From positions 4,216,001 to 4,280,000 of the forward strand of contig OY769938.1 in NCBI GenBank assembly GCA_963669295.1: a stretch of DNA of 64,000 bases, in the 5' to 3' direction. Below are positions 34,996 to 45,322 of this stretch, piece by piece (the first letter of the stretch is position 1; each line of letters starts with the position of its first letter). The translations under genes were made by a program, and so were the position numbers. The notes beneath the pieces are model-generated. The model did not search any database. It was not told the DNA's origin and was given only the letters and a program-made list of their open reading frames with translations. The stretch comes from G963669295 sp963669295 (GTDB taxonomy: Bacteria; Bacteroidota; Bacteroidia; Flavobacteriales_D; CALLUQ01).

Positions 34996-36687
34996 ATGAA
35001 GAAGTTTATTGGCATTATTGTATTGGTAGCAATGCACCTGGTGGTTGGTGCCCAAACCTACAATTGGGGCTTTCCGATGGAAGGCAATACTGTTTCCGAC
35101 CCCCGAGGCATGGCCATGGACTCATCAGGCAATTTTATTGTAGTAGGAAGCTTTGAAGGCACTGTCGATTTCAACCCTACAGCAGCTAATGTAAGTCGTA
35201 CCGCTGTAGACGATGAAGACATGTACCTGGCCAAATACGATGCATCCGGACAATTGATATGGGTTAATACCACTGGCGGTACCAACAGAGATCGTTGGAC
35301 ATTTGTGCATACCGATGGCAACAACAACATTGTAGTAGGAGGATCGGTATGGGAAACGGCTGACCTCGATCCTTCGGGCAATACCTACAACGTAACCTCT
35401 GGAAATCTTTATGATGCTGTGTTGGCTAAGTACGATAGCCTGGGTAACTTCTTATGGGGCTTTAATTTTTTTAGCAACAATGGATACAGTTCTCCCGAAT
35501 TAGAAATTGATGCGGTAGGTAATATCTATATCAATGGTTCTACATGGGACGACTCCATCAACTTTAATCCATTAGGCACCCCACACTATATAGGTGCTCC
35601 TAACAAGCATTTTTATTACCAGGCCCGCTATACCCCTAATGGGCTGTTAGACTGGATACATGCCACTGAAGTATCGTCGACCTTTGCATACGAGTCGTCT
35701 GAATTGTTCAACAATACCATTTATATCCTACGAGGGTATGTAGATACCCTCGACCTCGATCCTTCAGCCAACGATTTTATCATTACCCCTGGTGCATTTG
35801 GTACCTATTACCTGGCCCGCTACGACCTCGACGGCAACTTTATTGATGCTGCTGTTATGCCCGATCTATCGTCGGTATATGCAGCAGAACTACAAGCCGA
35901 CTCCAGCGGAAACCTGTTTATGTATGGGTATTACCAATACTCGGTCGACTTTGACCCATCGCCCAACGACGCCACCATTACACCGGTAGGACAACAAGAT
36001 GGCTATGTGGCCCATTACAATGCTGATGGAACGTTTAATTGGGTGTTCCAGTTTGGCGGATCATCGTTTGATGGCGTGGTTGGACTTGCTGTAGGCGATA
36101 GCGGCCAGTTTTATGTAGGAGGCGTTTTTTCAGGATCGGCAGATGTAGACCCTTCGGCAGGTACCGACATTTTAACGGGAGGATCCTGGCAGCCCTTCAT
36201 TGCCAAATACGATACTACACAAACCCTGCATTGGAGCGCTCACCTTTCTTCTTCAGGCTTCGTAAATGCACCATCAAGGCTCATCTATCACGAAGGAAAA
36301 ATTACCACACATGGCTTGTTTTCAGGCACGATCGATTTTGACCCTGCCGCTACCGATACCCTATTCACAGCAGGCAGCTCAGGCGATTGTTTCCTGGCAC
36401 AGTATAACGACACCATGGTGTTGGGCAACACCGTGGCAGTAAGCAAAACTGCGAGCCACGGCACAGTATTGGTTTACCCCAATCCTACCCATGAAATATT
36501 AAACATCAAGGCGAGCCATCAAATAGACATCATCAAGGTAATTGACCTTAGTGGAAAGGTTATTATGAGGGAAGAACCAGATGCCCTAACGCATAGGGTG
36601 AACCTGCAAAACTGCGATAAAGGAATTTATGTGTTGGAGCTGATGAGTAACACGCAGATGACCAGGTATAAGGTAGTTGTGCAATAG
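34996..36687 (+). CDS. Secreted SBBP-repeat protein with T9SS sorting domain
   Basis: Start at ATG 34996 gives the signal peptide MKKFIGIIVLVAMHLVVGAQ. The mature protein has beta-propeller-like repeats with GNFIVVGSFEGTVDFNP-type units and recurring DFDP and AKYD motifs. The last 75 residues form a type A T9SS sorting domain (VLVYPNPTHEILNIKA, with lysine-rich end). It shares architecture with the 25807-27483 protein but is clearly diverged (DFNP/DPS in place of many DFDPG). TATATTGC upstream may be its -7 box. Function unknown; surface-exposed. Confidence 0.85.
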   Translation: MKKFIGIIVLVAMHLVVGAQTYNWGFPMEGNTVSDPRGMAMDSSGNFIVVGSFEGTVDFNPTAANVSRTAVDDEDMYLAKYDASGQLIWVNTTGGTNRDRWTFVHTDGNNNIVVGGSVWETADLDPSGNTYNVTSGNLYDAVLAKYDSLGNFLWGFNFFSNNGYSSPELEIDAVGNIYINGSTWDDSINFNPLGTPHYIGAPNKHFYYQARYTPNGLLDWIHATEVSSTFAYESSELFNNTIYILRGYVDTLDLDPSANDFIITPGAFGTYYLARYDLDGNFIDAAVMPDLSSVYAAELQADSSGNLFMYGYYQYSVDFDPSPNDATITPVGQQDGYVAHYNADGTFNWVFQFGGSSFDGVVGLAVGDSGQFYVGGVFSGSADVDPSAGTDILTGGSWQPFIAKYDTTQTLHWSAHLSSSGFVNAPSRLIYHEGKITTHGLFSGTIDFDPAATDTLFTAGSSGDCFLAQYNDTMVLGNTVAVSKTASHGTVLVYPNPTHEILNIKASHQIDIIKVIDLSGKVIMREEPDALTHRVNLQNCDKGIYVLELMSNTQMTRYKVVVQ

Positions 36688-36781
36688 CGCAAAAGTACTA
36701 CCTCAATTTCACAATAAACGGGGAAATAGAGCGCTGTTTTTTTCGTTATTTTAGTAGTACTAATCCACTAAAACCAATACG

Positions 36782-38560
36782 ATGAAACGGCAGTTTTTCG
36801 ACATTCATGTACACCCGGGGTTAAAGGCGTACAACAACCATGGCTACCCACGAGGAGAAGGCAAAACCATTTGGGATTATTTTGAGCTTTATTGTGAACC
36901 TTACCAACAACTTACCGGTTCCATACAAAAAGCCATTGAAGAAACAGCCATGAGTTCGCAGGTGAACCTCAATGCTTGCGTTGAAGGCAATATGCCGGCC
37001 ATGATGGTTACCATGTACCCACTCGAACGGCCATTCTTTGACCCCACACCACAAAAGCCTTTTCAATGGTTGTTCAAGAAAATACTCAAGAAAGAAGAAG
37101 GGCATTACGAAATGCTTGGTGCAGCTGTAACAGGCTTTCCCATCGAAAAGGTAAAGAAGATTTTTAGCCGGGTAGATCAAAACATTGGAATAGACTATTT
37201 CAATGGAGAGCTCCTGGAAGAAATAGACTTTTACAAAGCGCAAGAGCAAATTCAATCAACGGAGCACCCTGGTTATACCTTTAAAATAGCTTCGAACTAC
37301 GAAGAATTGCAGGCCTACCTTAGCACTGGCAAAACAATTACAGGAATACTTACAGTAGAAGGAGCACATGCATTGGGGCATTACCAATACCACAGTACCC
37401 TTAATAAGTGTTTTAAAAAACTCGATGACGATGAAAAACAGCTGTTGGAAAGCAGTTTTGAACAAAACATTACCACTTTAAAAACTCGCGACGATGGCAG
37501 GTATACACCATTTTTCATCACCTTCTGCCACCATTTCAATAACCTGCTGGCAGGGCACGCACGTAGCATGTCGGCCAAATCAAACCTTTTATCGCCATTG
37601 CCCTGGCCCAATGCACCGGGAATGCGTCACCTATTTGTGCAAGAACCCGAAATGGAAAAAGGCATTAATGCGTTGGGTAAAAAAGTCATCAACCTCTTGC
37701 TAAGCAGAGATAATGGCCGTCGAATTCTGATTGATTGTAAACACATGAGCATTGCAACGCGGCAATATTATCACCAGCTTATACGCACCCTAAGAGAGCA
37801 AGGCGATGCCATTCCCATTATCAATAGCCATGCAGCCATCAATGGGTGGAATTCGTTTGCTGAAGCCGACAGATACCCTGAAGAAGAAAAGTTGGATAAA
37901 GGAGCTTATTTCAGTCGATGGAAAATCAACCTCAACAACGAGGAAATTCTTGACATATACGATTCGGATGGACTGGTAGGGGTGATTATGCATGATGGAA
38001 GAATGCCAGGAGAAAAAGTGAAACGATGGACAAAAAAGTATCGAAAATGGTTCAACGAATACCACTATTACCCTTGTGTTGGAAGTAAGAAAAACGAACA
38101 AACACTTAAAGCAAGGCACGATGCGGCTATCGAACATTTACGCCCCATTTATGCGCAATTGTTTTTGAGTAACCTCTTTCATATCGTTAAGGTAATTGCC
38201 GATAAAAGAAAAACAGAAGAAGGGACACCAGCCAACGGATGGAAAATTTTAGGATTGGGATCAGACAACGATGGATTGGTAGATCCATTCAATGCTTACT
38301 TCACGGTAAAAGAATACCATTTGTTTGCCAACGATTTGGTGCAATACCTAAACAACTTTGTAGAGCAAGGCATTGGGGAAATATACTATGCAGAAGGAGG
38401 GAAACACCAGCCCTTTACTCGAACTGAAGTAAAAAAACTCTTATTCGATACCAGCATAGAAACCATCATTGATGGAGTAATGTTTAACCATGTAAATACC
38501 TTTCTGTCGAAATACTTCAAGCAAAGCTACCTTACCGGAGAAGGGCAAGCAATAACATGA
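36782..38560 (+). CDS. M19-like (renal dipeptidase-type) metallohydrolase
   Basis: A 592-residue amidohydrolase-fold protein. The metal-binding and family landmarks are in order: FFDIHVHPG at the N-terminus, TVEGAHALG (bridging glutamate) mid-protein, ITFCHHFNNLLAGHARS, ILIDCKHMS, IINSHAAING, and the C-terminal LGLGSDNDGLVDPF. Membrane dipeptidases of family M19 hydrolyse dipeptides and some beta-lactams. This protein is longer than the usual 350-400 residues, with insertions around 100-160 and 370-470. No signal peptide, so cytoplasmic. Family call moderate. Confidence 0.65.
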   Translation: MKRQFFDIHVHPGLKAYNNHGYPRGEGKTIWDYFELYCEPYQQLTGSIQKAIEETAMSSQVNLNACVEGNMPAMMVTMYPLERPFFDPTPQKPFQWLFKKILKKEEGHYEMLGAAVTGFPIEKVKKIFSRVDQNIGIDYFNGELLEEIDFYKAQEQIQSTEHPGYTFKIASNYEELQAYLSTGKTITGILTVEGAHALGHYQYHSTLNKCFKKLDDDEKQLLESSFEQNITTLKTRDDGRYTPFFITFCHHFNNLLAGHARSMSAKSNLLSPLPWPNAPGMRHLFVQEPEMEKGINALGKKVINLLLSRDNGRRILIDCKHMSIATRQYYHQLIRTLREQGDAIPIINSHAAINGWNSFAEADRYPEEEKLDKGAYFSRWKINLNNEEILDIYDSDGLVGVIMHDGRMPGEKVKRWTKKYRKWFNEYHYYPCVGSKKNEQTLKARHDAAIEHLRPIYAQLFLSNLFHIVKVIADKRKTEEGTPANGWKILGLGSDNDGLVDPFNAYFTVKEYHLFANDLVQYLNNFVEQGIGEIYYAEGGKHQPFTRTEVKKLLFDTSIETIIDGVMFNHVNTFLSKYFKQSYLTGEGQAIT

Positions 38561-38621
38561 ACCGTGTAAAAAACCGTTGATATCTCTTTTTGAGCCAAAC
38601 ACGAAGAGGGTAGTTTTTTCC

Positions 38622-38629
38622 TAATTTTG
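38622..38629 (+). promoter_or_regulatory. Perfect -7 box TAATTTTG
   Basis: An exact match to TAnnTTTG 28 bp before ATG 38657. It supports that start over the upstream in-frame ORF end at 38627. No good -33 box is seen at the right distance. Confidence 0.4.
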
Positions 38630-38656
38630 GCACGCTTCCTGTACAATACAGATGCA

Positions 38657-39607
38657 ATGAGGAAATTACTACTAACATTAAGTTGGTGTCTTCCATTACT
38701 GGCGATGGCACAACCTAAGAACCTACCTGTGCCCATGGATACGCTGGTAATGAATGGCGATTCCATTGTGGTATATGTAGACAAAAGCTGGGAATTTTTG
38801 GATGCGCTGAACTTTGATGGTGTACTCAATACCGAACTGCACCACCTGGTGACCAACGATACCAATTACCTTTACAAACAGGATTGGAACACCGAAATGC
38901 CCTATACTTATGAAAACGACCTTTCGGCCATGCCCGACACCTTATGGCTCTGTACGGTAGACTCGGGAGATGGCGGATTTTGCATGCCTTTCGATGGGCA
39001 GGTGATGTCTACCTTTAAATATAGAGGTCGAAGGTTTCACCATGGCATCGACATAGATTTGGAAGAAGGGGATACACTACGAGCAGCATTTAAAGGAAGA
39101 GTGCGATATGCAAAGTATAACAAAAGTGGGTTTGGAAACCTGGTTATTATTCGACACCAAAACGGACTCGAAACCTATTACGCCCACCTTTCCAAACTCA
39201 TGGTAACCCCTAACCAGGATGTAGAAGCAGGTGAAGTAATAGGGCTGGGAGGCAAAACCGGACGTGCTACTGGTACCCACCTGCACTTTGAAGTGCGCTT
39301 TTATCACAATGCCCTCGACCCGGAAGCCATCATCGACTTTAAAAACAAATGTGTGCACGACGAAAACTTCTTTGTACACAAAGGATTGTTTGATTACAAG
39401 GCTGTATCGAGTGGTAAGAAGAGTAGTGGGGGGAGTACCAAACCTGTGGCGAATAAAGATGTGAAATACCACAAAATACGCTCGGGCGATTCACTTTATA
39501 GCATCTCCCGTAAATACGGCACTACCATCGATAAACTCTGCGAACTCAACGGAGTTACACGAACCACCATCCTTAAAATAGGGCGGGTATTGCAGGTAAG
39601 AGAATAA
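38657..39607 (+). CDS. M23 endopeptidase with LysM domain
   Basis: A 316-residue secreted peptidoglycan hydrolase. The signal peptide is MRKLLLTLSWCLPLLAMAQ. The M23 domain (about 105-215) has FHHGIDIDLEEGD (zinc His and Asp) and the THLHFEV motif that completes the metal site. A linker rich in S, G and K follows, then a C-terminal LysM repeat (KIRSGDSLYSISRKYGTT) that binds the wall glycan. It probably cuts peptide cross-links during growth or division. Confidence 0.85.
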   Translation: MRKLLLTLSWCLPLLAMAQPKNLPVPMDTLVMNGDSIVVYVDKSWEFLDALNFDGVLNTELHHLVTNDTNYLYKQDWNTEMPYTYENDLSAMPDTLWLCTVDSGDGGFCMPFDGQVMSTFKYRGRRFHHGIDIDLEEGDTLRAAFKGRVRYAKYNKSGFGNLVIIRHQNGLETYYAHLSKLMVTPNQDVEAGEVIGLGGKTGRATGTHLHFEVRFYHNALDPEAIIDFKNKCVHDENFFVHKGLFDYKAVSSGKKSSGGSTKPVANKDVKYHKIRSGDSLYSISRKYGTTIDKLCELNGVTRTTILKIGRVLQVRE

Positions 39608-39709
39608 CACTACCTTTCATCGCAACATAGCGCCACCTGTGTAAAAACGCTAAAGCTTACCCGATTATTCGTTACTTTTAGGCAAAATTTAAAAATTACA
39701 CCAAACACC

Positions 39710-41032
39710 ATGAAGATTAAAAGTCTTGTTATAGGAGCGCTGATGTTGGCCACCACTGTGGCAACAGCACAGTCCAATAAGATCGATTTTGTGGAATACG
39801 ATCTTAAAAACGGGCTTCACGTTATCTTAAGTGAAGACCACTCAACCCCCATTGTGGCGGTAACGGTACTGTACCATGTGGGATCAAAAAACGAAGACCC
39901 TCAACGTACCGGGTTTGCCCACTTCTTTGAGCACTTGTTGTTCGAAGGTTCGGAAAACATTGGCCGTGGAGAATACATGAAGACGGTACAGAATGCAGGT
40001 GGTTCATTGAACGCCAACACCTCGTTCGACCGTACATTTTATTTCGAAATTTTACCTTCCAACCAACTGGAATTAGGGTTGTGGCTGGAATCGGAGCGTA
40101 TGCTCCATGCCAAAATCGACATGGAAGGAGTAGAAACGCAGCGTAGTGTAGTAAAAGAAGAGCTGAAACAACGTAACGAAAACACCCCTTATGGCTCCAT
40201 CTTAAACGAAACCTATGGGCATGCTTACGAAAAGCACCCTTACCGTTGGACCCCAGGTGGATCGCCTGAATACATCAATCAGGCCAAGTTGGAGGAATTC
40301 ATCGAATTCTATAAAACATTCTACGTGCCTAACAACGCCACCCTTTCTATTTGTGGAGACATTGACATAGCCTCTACCAAAAAGATGATTCAAAAGTACT
40401 TTGGAGGTATTCCTAAAGGCACTAAGGCCATTCCGCGCCCCGATATTGTAGAGCCCGAAAAAACAGCTGAGGTACGCGATACTGTTTACGACAACATTCA
40501 GTTGCCCGCAGTAATTCAAGCTTACCACACCCCTGCACAAGGAACCGACGACTACTATGCAGTAAGCATGTTATCGACCATCCTTTCGCAAGGAAAAAGC
40601 TCGCGCCTACAAAAGGAAGTGGTAGACAAGCAACAAAAAGCATTGTTTGCTGGAGCATTCCCTATTCCTACTGAAGATCCAGGACTAACCTTGATGTTTG
40701 GTATTACTAACATGGGAGTGGCGCCAGATGATTTAGAAAAAGCCATTGATGGTGAAATTGATCGCGTGAAAAAAGAATTGATTAGTGAAGAGGAATTTCA
40801 AAAGCTGAAAAACCAAATGGAAAACGGCTTTGTATCTTCTAACGCCACTGTAGCTGGCCGTGCAGAAAGTTTGGCCGACTATCATGTATATTATAAAGAT
40901 GCCAACCTAATCAATACTGAAATAGATCGGTACATGAAGGTAACACGTGAAGACATTAAGAAAGCGGCGAACAAGTACCTGAGAAAGGAGAACAGGGTAG
41001 TATTGTATTACTTACCTAAGCCTCAAAACTAA
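39710..41032 (+). CDS. M16 zinc protease, active subunit
   Basis: A 440-residue periplasmic insulinase-family peptidase. The signal peptide is about residues 1-20. The inverted zinc motif HxxEH is at 71-75 (HFFEHLLFEGS), and the third ligand glutamate is probably in VVKEELKQR. The C-terminal half is the inactive-like M16 domain that forms half of the barrel (GKSSRLQKEVV). It lies eight bases before the second M16 gene. Active/inactive M16 pairs form heterodimers that degrade peptides in the periplasm. Confidence 0.9.
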   Translation: MKIKSLVIGALMLATTVATAQSNKIDFVEYDLKNGLHVILSEDHSTPIVAVTVLYHVGSKNEDPQRTGFAHFFEHLLFEGSENIGRGEYMKTVQNAGGSLNANTSFDRTFYFEILPSNQLELGLWLESERMLHAKIDMEGVETQRSVVKEELKQRNENTPYGSILNETYGHAYEKHPYRWTPGGSPEYINQAKLEEFIEFYKTFYVPNNATLSICGDIDIASTKKMIQKYFGGIPKGTKAIPRPDIVEPEKTAEVRDTVYDNIQLPAVIQAYHTPAQGTDDYYAVSMLSTILSQGKSSRLQKEVVDKQQKALFAGAFPIPTEDPGLTLMFGITNMGVAPDDLEKAIDGEIDRVKKELISEEEFQKLKNQMENGFVSSNATVAGRAESLADYHVYYKDANLINTEIDRYMKVTREDIKKAANKYLRKENRVVLYYLPKPQN

Positions 41033-41067
41033 TTGAAATCATGAATCGATTGAAAAATAGGAATAAG

Positions 41068-43170
41068 ATGAAAAAAATTACAGCGCTATTCGCAGCCACC
41101 CTATTGGTTGCTTCAGCGAGTGCACAAAAACTGGATCGTAGCATTAAGCCAAAGCCAGGTCCTGCTCCCGAAATAAACCTGGGAGAAATCGAATCATTTG
41201 AATTGGAGAACGGATTGAAAGTCTTTGTGGTAGAAAACCATAAAGTACCTCGTGTAGCTTACTCCATTGTATTAGATGTAGACCCTTTTGCAGAAGGGGA
41301 AGCCAAAGGATATACCGATGTGGCTGGTGAATTGATGGGACGTGGTACTACTTCTCGTGCAAAAGATAAATTGGATGCCGAGGTAGATTTCATTGGAGCT
41401 ACTTTAAGCACCTCCTCTTCTGGAGTATACGCTGCCTCATTAACCAAGCACCAGGACAAGTTGCTGGGAATAATGTCGGATGTAGTATTGAACCCTGCAT
41501 TTAAGCAAGAAGAATTCGATAAAATTATTACCCAAACTAAGAGTGGCTTGCAAACGTCGAAAGACGATCCTGATGCCATCGCTAGCAATGTGGTAAGCGC
41601 CCTTAACTTTGGCAAAGACCACCCTTATGGCGAAATCACTACAGAAGGAACGGTAGATAACATTACACTCGATATGTGTAAGAAATATTACCAAACCTAT
41701 TTTAAGCCCAATGTAGCATACATGGCTGTAGTAGGTGATGTAACGGTGAAGGAAGTGAAGCCAATGATTGAAAAATACTTTGGCAGCTGGGCAAAAGGTG
41801 ATGTGCCAAAAGCAGATTATCCGCTACCTAAAGGCCCTGGTAAAACAAGAGTAGCTGTTGTAAATAAGCCTGGAGCGGTACAATCAGTCATCAATGTAAC
41901 CTATCCGGTTGATTTAAAGCCTGGTGCTGATGATGCCATTAAGGCACAAGTATTGAACACCATTCTTGGTGGTGGGTTTACCTCTCGTTTGTTTATGAAC
42001 CTGCGCGAGAAGCATGGCTTTACTTATGGATCGTACTCCAGCTTGAAGAAAGATGAAATCATGGGACAGTTCAGCGCCTATGCGAAAGTAAGAAATGAAG
42101 TAACCGACAGTTCGGTCACCGAAATCATGCGTGAGCTGAACCGTATTCGCGATGAAAAAGTAGCACAAGAGGAATTGGATGGCATCAAAAGCTACCTTAC
42201 CGGTAACTTTGCCATGTCGTTAGAAAGCCCACAAACCATTGCGAAATTTGCAGTAAACATCGAACGCTACGGGCTGCCTAAAGATTACTACCAAAACTAT
42301 CTGAAAAACTTGTCGGCAGTATCAGTAGACGATGTGCAAGCCATGGCGAAAAAGTACATTCGCCCTGATGAAGCTTTCATCACAGCTGTAGGGAACAAAG
42401 ATGAAATTGCCGATAACCTGGCTAAATTTAGCGCCAATAACGAAGTAGAATTCTACGACATTTATGGCGATGTATACAAAGAAAGTATGCGTCCGGCTCC
42501 TGAAGGAGTAACAGCTAAATCGGTGATTGATAAATATGTGTTTGCAGTATATGGCAGCAGTGGAAGTGATTTGGAGAAGAAGTTGAAGAAAATTAAAGAT
42601 GTGAAGCACACCATGAGTGCCTCTATGGCGGGCATGCCGGAAGGAATGTCAATTACCATTGAGCGTTATACCAAAGCTCCTAACAAGATGGCTACTTATG
42701 TGAAGATGGGAGAAAATATCTTGCAGAAAGAGCTATTCAACGGTACCGAAGGACGTAGCATTTCGCAGCAAGGCACACAAAAGTTGGAAGGGAAAGACCT
42801 GGAAGAGGCAAAATATGAAGCCATGATGGCACTGGAAAGCAAGTATGACGATCTAGGTTTTAAACTTGAGCTGAAAGGCATGGAGAAAGTGGAAGGCAAT
42901 GATGCTTACGTGATTGAAGTGACTTCGCCCACAGGCAAGGTAACCAGCGAATACTATGATGCTACCTCTGGTTACAAAGTGAAATCGGTAGGTACCGAAG
43001 AGTCACCAATGGGTAGCATGACTGTTACTTCACTTATGAGCGATTATAAAACAGTAGAAGGCATTAACTACCCACACAAGTTGTTGGTAGAGCAGGGCCC
43101 TCAAAAAATCGACATGACTGTAACCTCTATTGAGGTAAACACCAAGTTAAAAGACGATTTGTTCGAGTAA
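41068..43170 (+). CDS. M16 protease partner with C-terminal extra domain
   Basis: Start at ATG 41068 gives the signal peptide MKKITALFAATLLVASASAQ; an ATG nine codons earlier is possible. The M16 fold covers about residues 40-460, but the HxxEH motif is missing: the corresponding segment is GYTDVAGELMGRGT, so it is a non-catalytic partner with the typical R/Y substrate-binding part (GGGFTSRLFMNLREKHGFTYG). The last 210 residues form a beta-rich domain resembling LolA/lipoprotein-sorting proteins (DAYVIEVTSPTGKVTSEYYD). Pairs with the preceding gene. Confidence 0.85.
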   Translation: MKKITALFAATLLVASASAQKLDRSIKPKPGPAPEINLGEIESFELENGLKVFVVENHKVPRVAYSIVLDVDPFAEGEAKGYTDVAGELMGRGTTSRAKDKLDAEVDFIGATLSTSSSGVYAASLTKHQDKLLGIMSDVVLNPAFKQEEFDKIITQTKSGLQTSKDDPDAIASNVVSALNFGKDHPYGEITTEGTVDNITLDMCKKYYQTYFKPNVAYMAVVGDVTVKEVKPMIEKYFGSWAKGDVPKADYPLPKGPGKTRVAVVNKPGAVQSVINVTYPVDLKPGADDAIKAQVLNTILGGGFTSRLFMNLREKHGFTYGSYSSLKKDEIMGQFSAYAKVRNEVTDSSVTEIMRELNRIRDEKVAQEELDGIKSYLTGNFAMSLESPQTIAKFAVNIERYGLPKDYYQNYLKNLSAVSVDDVQAMAKKYIRPDEAFITAVGNKDEIADNLAKFSANNEVEFYDIYGDVYKESMRPAPEGVTAKSVIDKYVFAVYGSSGSDLEKKLKKIKDVKHTMSASMAGMPEGMSITIERYTKAPNKMATYVKMGENILQKELFNGTEGRSISQQGTQKLEGKDLEEAKYEAMMALESKYDDLGFKLELKGMEKVEGNDAYVIEVTSPTGKVTSEYYDATSGYKVKSVGTEESPMGSMTVTSLMSDYKTVEGINYPHKLLVEQGPQKIDMTVTSIEVNTKLKDDLFE

Positions 43171-43192
43171 AACGAATAGCTATACAAAAGAA

Positions 43193-43226
43193 CCCCGTTT
43201 GTTGAATAAGCAAACGGGGTTTTTTA
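43193..43226 (+). terminator. Rho-independent terminator
   Basis: CCCCGTTTG (43193-43201), a 9-base loop and CAAACGGGG (43211-43219), followed by a T-run. It ends the M16 operon. Confidence 0.9.
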
Positions 43227-43318
43227 TACCTATTTGTTGGTAAATGGCTATGTTTGTGGTGCTAAAGTTGAATGAAACGAACATTTTTATACCGTTTACA
43301 CGTATAATGGAATGATCG

Positions 43319-45322
43319 TTGCATCACTATTGTTTAAGCTGCGATAAAATCGTGCGTGTCTATGCCTCCATATTACTCCTGTTAGGAGGGGGGTTGCTAT
43401 GGGTAAATGCCTATCCGCAACAACCCCTGGGAGAGTTGTATTCGGTCATTACCATTAAAGGAGTTGATTATGAGAAGGCAGAGCAACGGTGGTGGCACGA
43501 ACGTTTAACGCCTTCACAACACCATGCTTTAATTGGTGATGCATTTGAAAGAGTGTATAAAGGTGAACTACAGGTATATGCTCCTACCTATCCTTTTAAC
43601 AAGGAACTTACAAAAAAAGAACTGGAACGTGTTTGCTTGCACATCGATTCCACCTATACCACTGATAACAAAGGACACCGGGTATTACAAACCACTAAAG
43701 AAATTACACAACCACACCACATCAATGCATTGGGTTTTTACGAAGACTGGGCATTCGATACCACCACCTTACAACTGAATCGAGAAGTGAAGGGCATGGT
43801 ATTTTATCAGTGTTTTGGAAGTGAATGTGATGACCCTATGGTAGTGGGAAAACCCTTGTTTTATTTGCCATTAAAATCCGATGGAGCACCCTGGAAAGAT
43901 ACCGATACCACTCGCTATCGCATCACTGAACTGATTACCGAAGATGTTACCATTGGTAATATCGATAGGACTTCCACAAACGGCCACCAACTCGACCTGG
44001 AGGCAAAAAATAGCATCATCGAATACATACTACGCCACATCAAGTCAGGTCAACTTACAGCTTATGTGCCTAAACATCCACACGCAAAAGCACTAACACC
44101 TGATCAGGTAGAGCAACTTTTAATAGAGCACGATACCACTTTTTATGAAGATTTTGAAACGGGTGAACTGTTAACAGAAGTGCATACCTTCGAGTATACG
44201 GCCGACGACATAAATCACTGTCGAATGTACGAACAATGGTTCTTTGATGCAACGCAACTGCGGTTCGAAAAAAGAGTGCTGGGAATGATGCTTTATAAAG
44301 ATGCATTAGATGAAATGGAGGATATTTCTCAAACGCCATTATTTTATGTGCCATTAAGTAACCAGGAGCCTTTCAATAAGAACTATTTAGGAAATTATAC
44401 GATCACCTCTAAAATTATGTATAACCTCAACTTCAATAAGCGTGATGGAGGAAGGTTTTGCGGAACCTCTGCGGCTAATGTGCGGCAGTTCAATGCATTG
44501 GTGAGCGACATTCGAAGTGTAGACGATAAAGACCGAAGAATTGATGTTGCGCCTGAGTTTCAAGCGGTGAAAAAGCAGTACTCCTATGCCTATCGTGGAA
44601 TACAACCGACTGAAATAAATGGCAACAACATTGTGGTACCCCCTAATGATAATGTGTTTAAACCAGGGCTTGTAAGTTCCATTAATTTCGATGAGGAATG
44701 GGAATATGATTTTGACAACAATACGTTCAAAAAACAAATCAATGGAGCATGGCTAAACCTGGTAAGGGAAAAGAAAGGTGACATCTGCTACAGCCCGGTT
44801 TACATTGGGTTTAACGGGTGGAATAAACCTCCTAAAAAAGACCACTTGTTGATCAAGGAAATCGAATATGAGGTGCCTATAAAACGGGTGCATAAAAACA
44901 AAGTGAATTACAGCGATTGGGCTTATAACAACATCGACTTACCACAACGAAACAAGCTCATTCAATACTGGTTAAAACAAACCGTAGATGGGAAAATGAA
45001 GGCCTATCGCCCCAATGCTCCATTCGATGAAGAAATAAAAGTGAGTAACGTTAAGTTCAATTACTATGTCATCGATTCTACCATTACCATCGAATACGAT
45101 GAATGGGGTGAGCCCATAGAGCGAAAAATCGAATTTTCGAGGATACTACGGGCCTCTGAAGTAGGGAAGCTACGATTTCATGAAGCCTGGTATTACAACC
45201 CTAAGCAGTTTGCTTTTCACAAAAAAGTGATGGGAGTAGTACTTGTGTACACCAAACACAATAGCAATACGGGTGAGGTGAAAAAAGAAGTGCCGTTGGT
45301 TTACCTCAAGTTTGCCGATTAA
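43319..45322 (+). CDS. Tandem GldN/PorN-like secreted protein
   Basis: A large protein of 667 residues with no ATG at its start: the frame opens at TTG 43319, and GTG 43352 gives a tidier signal peptide (RVYASILLLLGGGLLWVNA). It contains about four repeats of a domain with an E/D-x-W-x-(F/Y)-(D/N) strand, a V-x-G-(M/A/V) strand, and PLFY-(L/V)-P (PLVYL in the last). This is the pattern of GldN/PorN (for example FYEDWAFDTTTLQLNREVKG, MYEQWFFD, FHEAWYYNP). GldN/PorN is a ring subunit of the type IX secretion and gliding motor. A single-copy GldN has one domain, so this fused form is unusual. The third repeat is degenerate. The family call is moderate. Confidence 0.55.
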   Translation: MHHYCLSCDKIVRVYASILLLLGGGLLWVNAYPQQPLGELYSVITIKGVDYEKAEQRWWHERLTPSQHHALIGDAFERVYKGELQVYAPTYPFNKELTKKELERVCLHIDSTYTTDNKGHRVLQTTKEITQPHHINALGFYEDWAFDTTTLQLNREVKGMVFYQCFGSECDDPMVVGKPLFYLPLKSDGAPWKDTDTTRYRITELITEDVTIGNIDRTSTNGHQLDLEAKNSIIEYILRHIKSGQLTAYVPKHPHAKALTPDQVEQLLIEHDTTFYEDFETGELLTEVHTFEYTADDINHCRMYEQWFFDATQLRFEKRVLGMMLYKDALDEMEDISQTPLFYVPLSNQEPFNKNYLGNYTITSKIMYNLNFNKRDGGRFCGTSAANVRQFNALVSDIRSVDDKDRRIDVAPEFQAVKKQYSYAYRGIQPTEINGNNIVVPPNDNVFKPGLVSSINFDEEWEYDFDNNTFKKQINGAWLNLVREKKGDICYSPVYIGFNGWNKPPKKDHLLIKEIEYEVPIKRVHKNKVNYSDWAYNNIDLPQRNKLIQYWLKQTVDGKMKAYRPNAPFDEEIKVSNVKFNYYVIDSTITIEYDEWGEPIERKIEFSRILRASEVGKLRFHEAWYYNPKQFAFHKKVMGVVLVYTKHNSNTGEVKKEVPLVYLKFAD

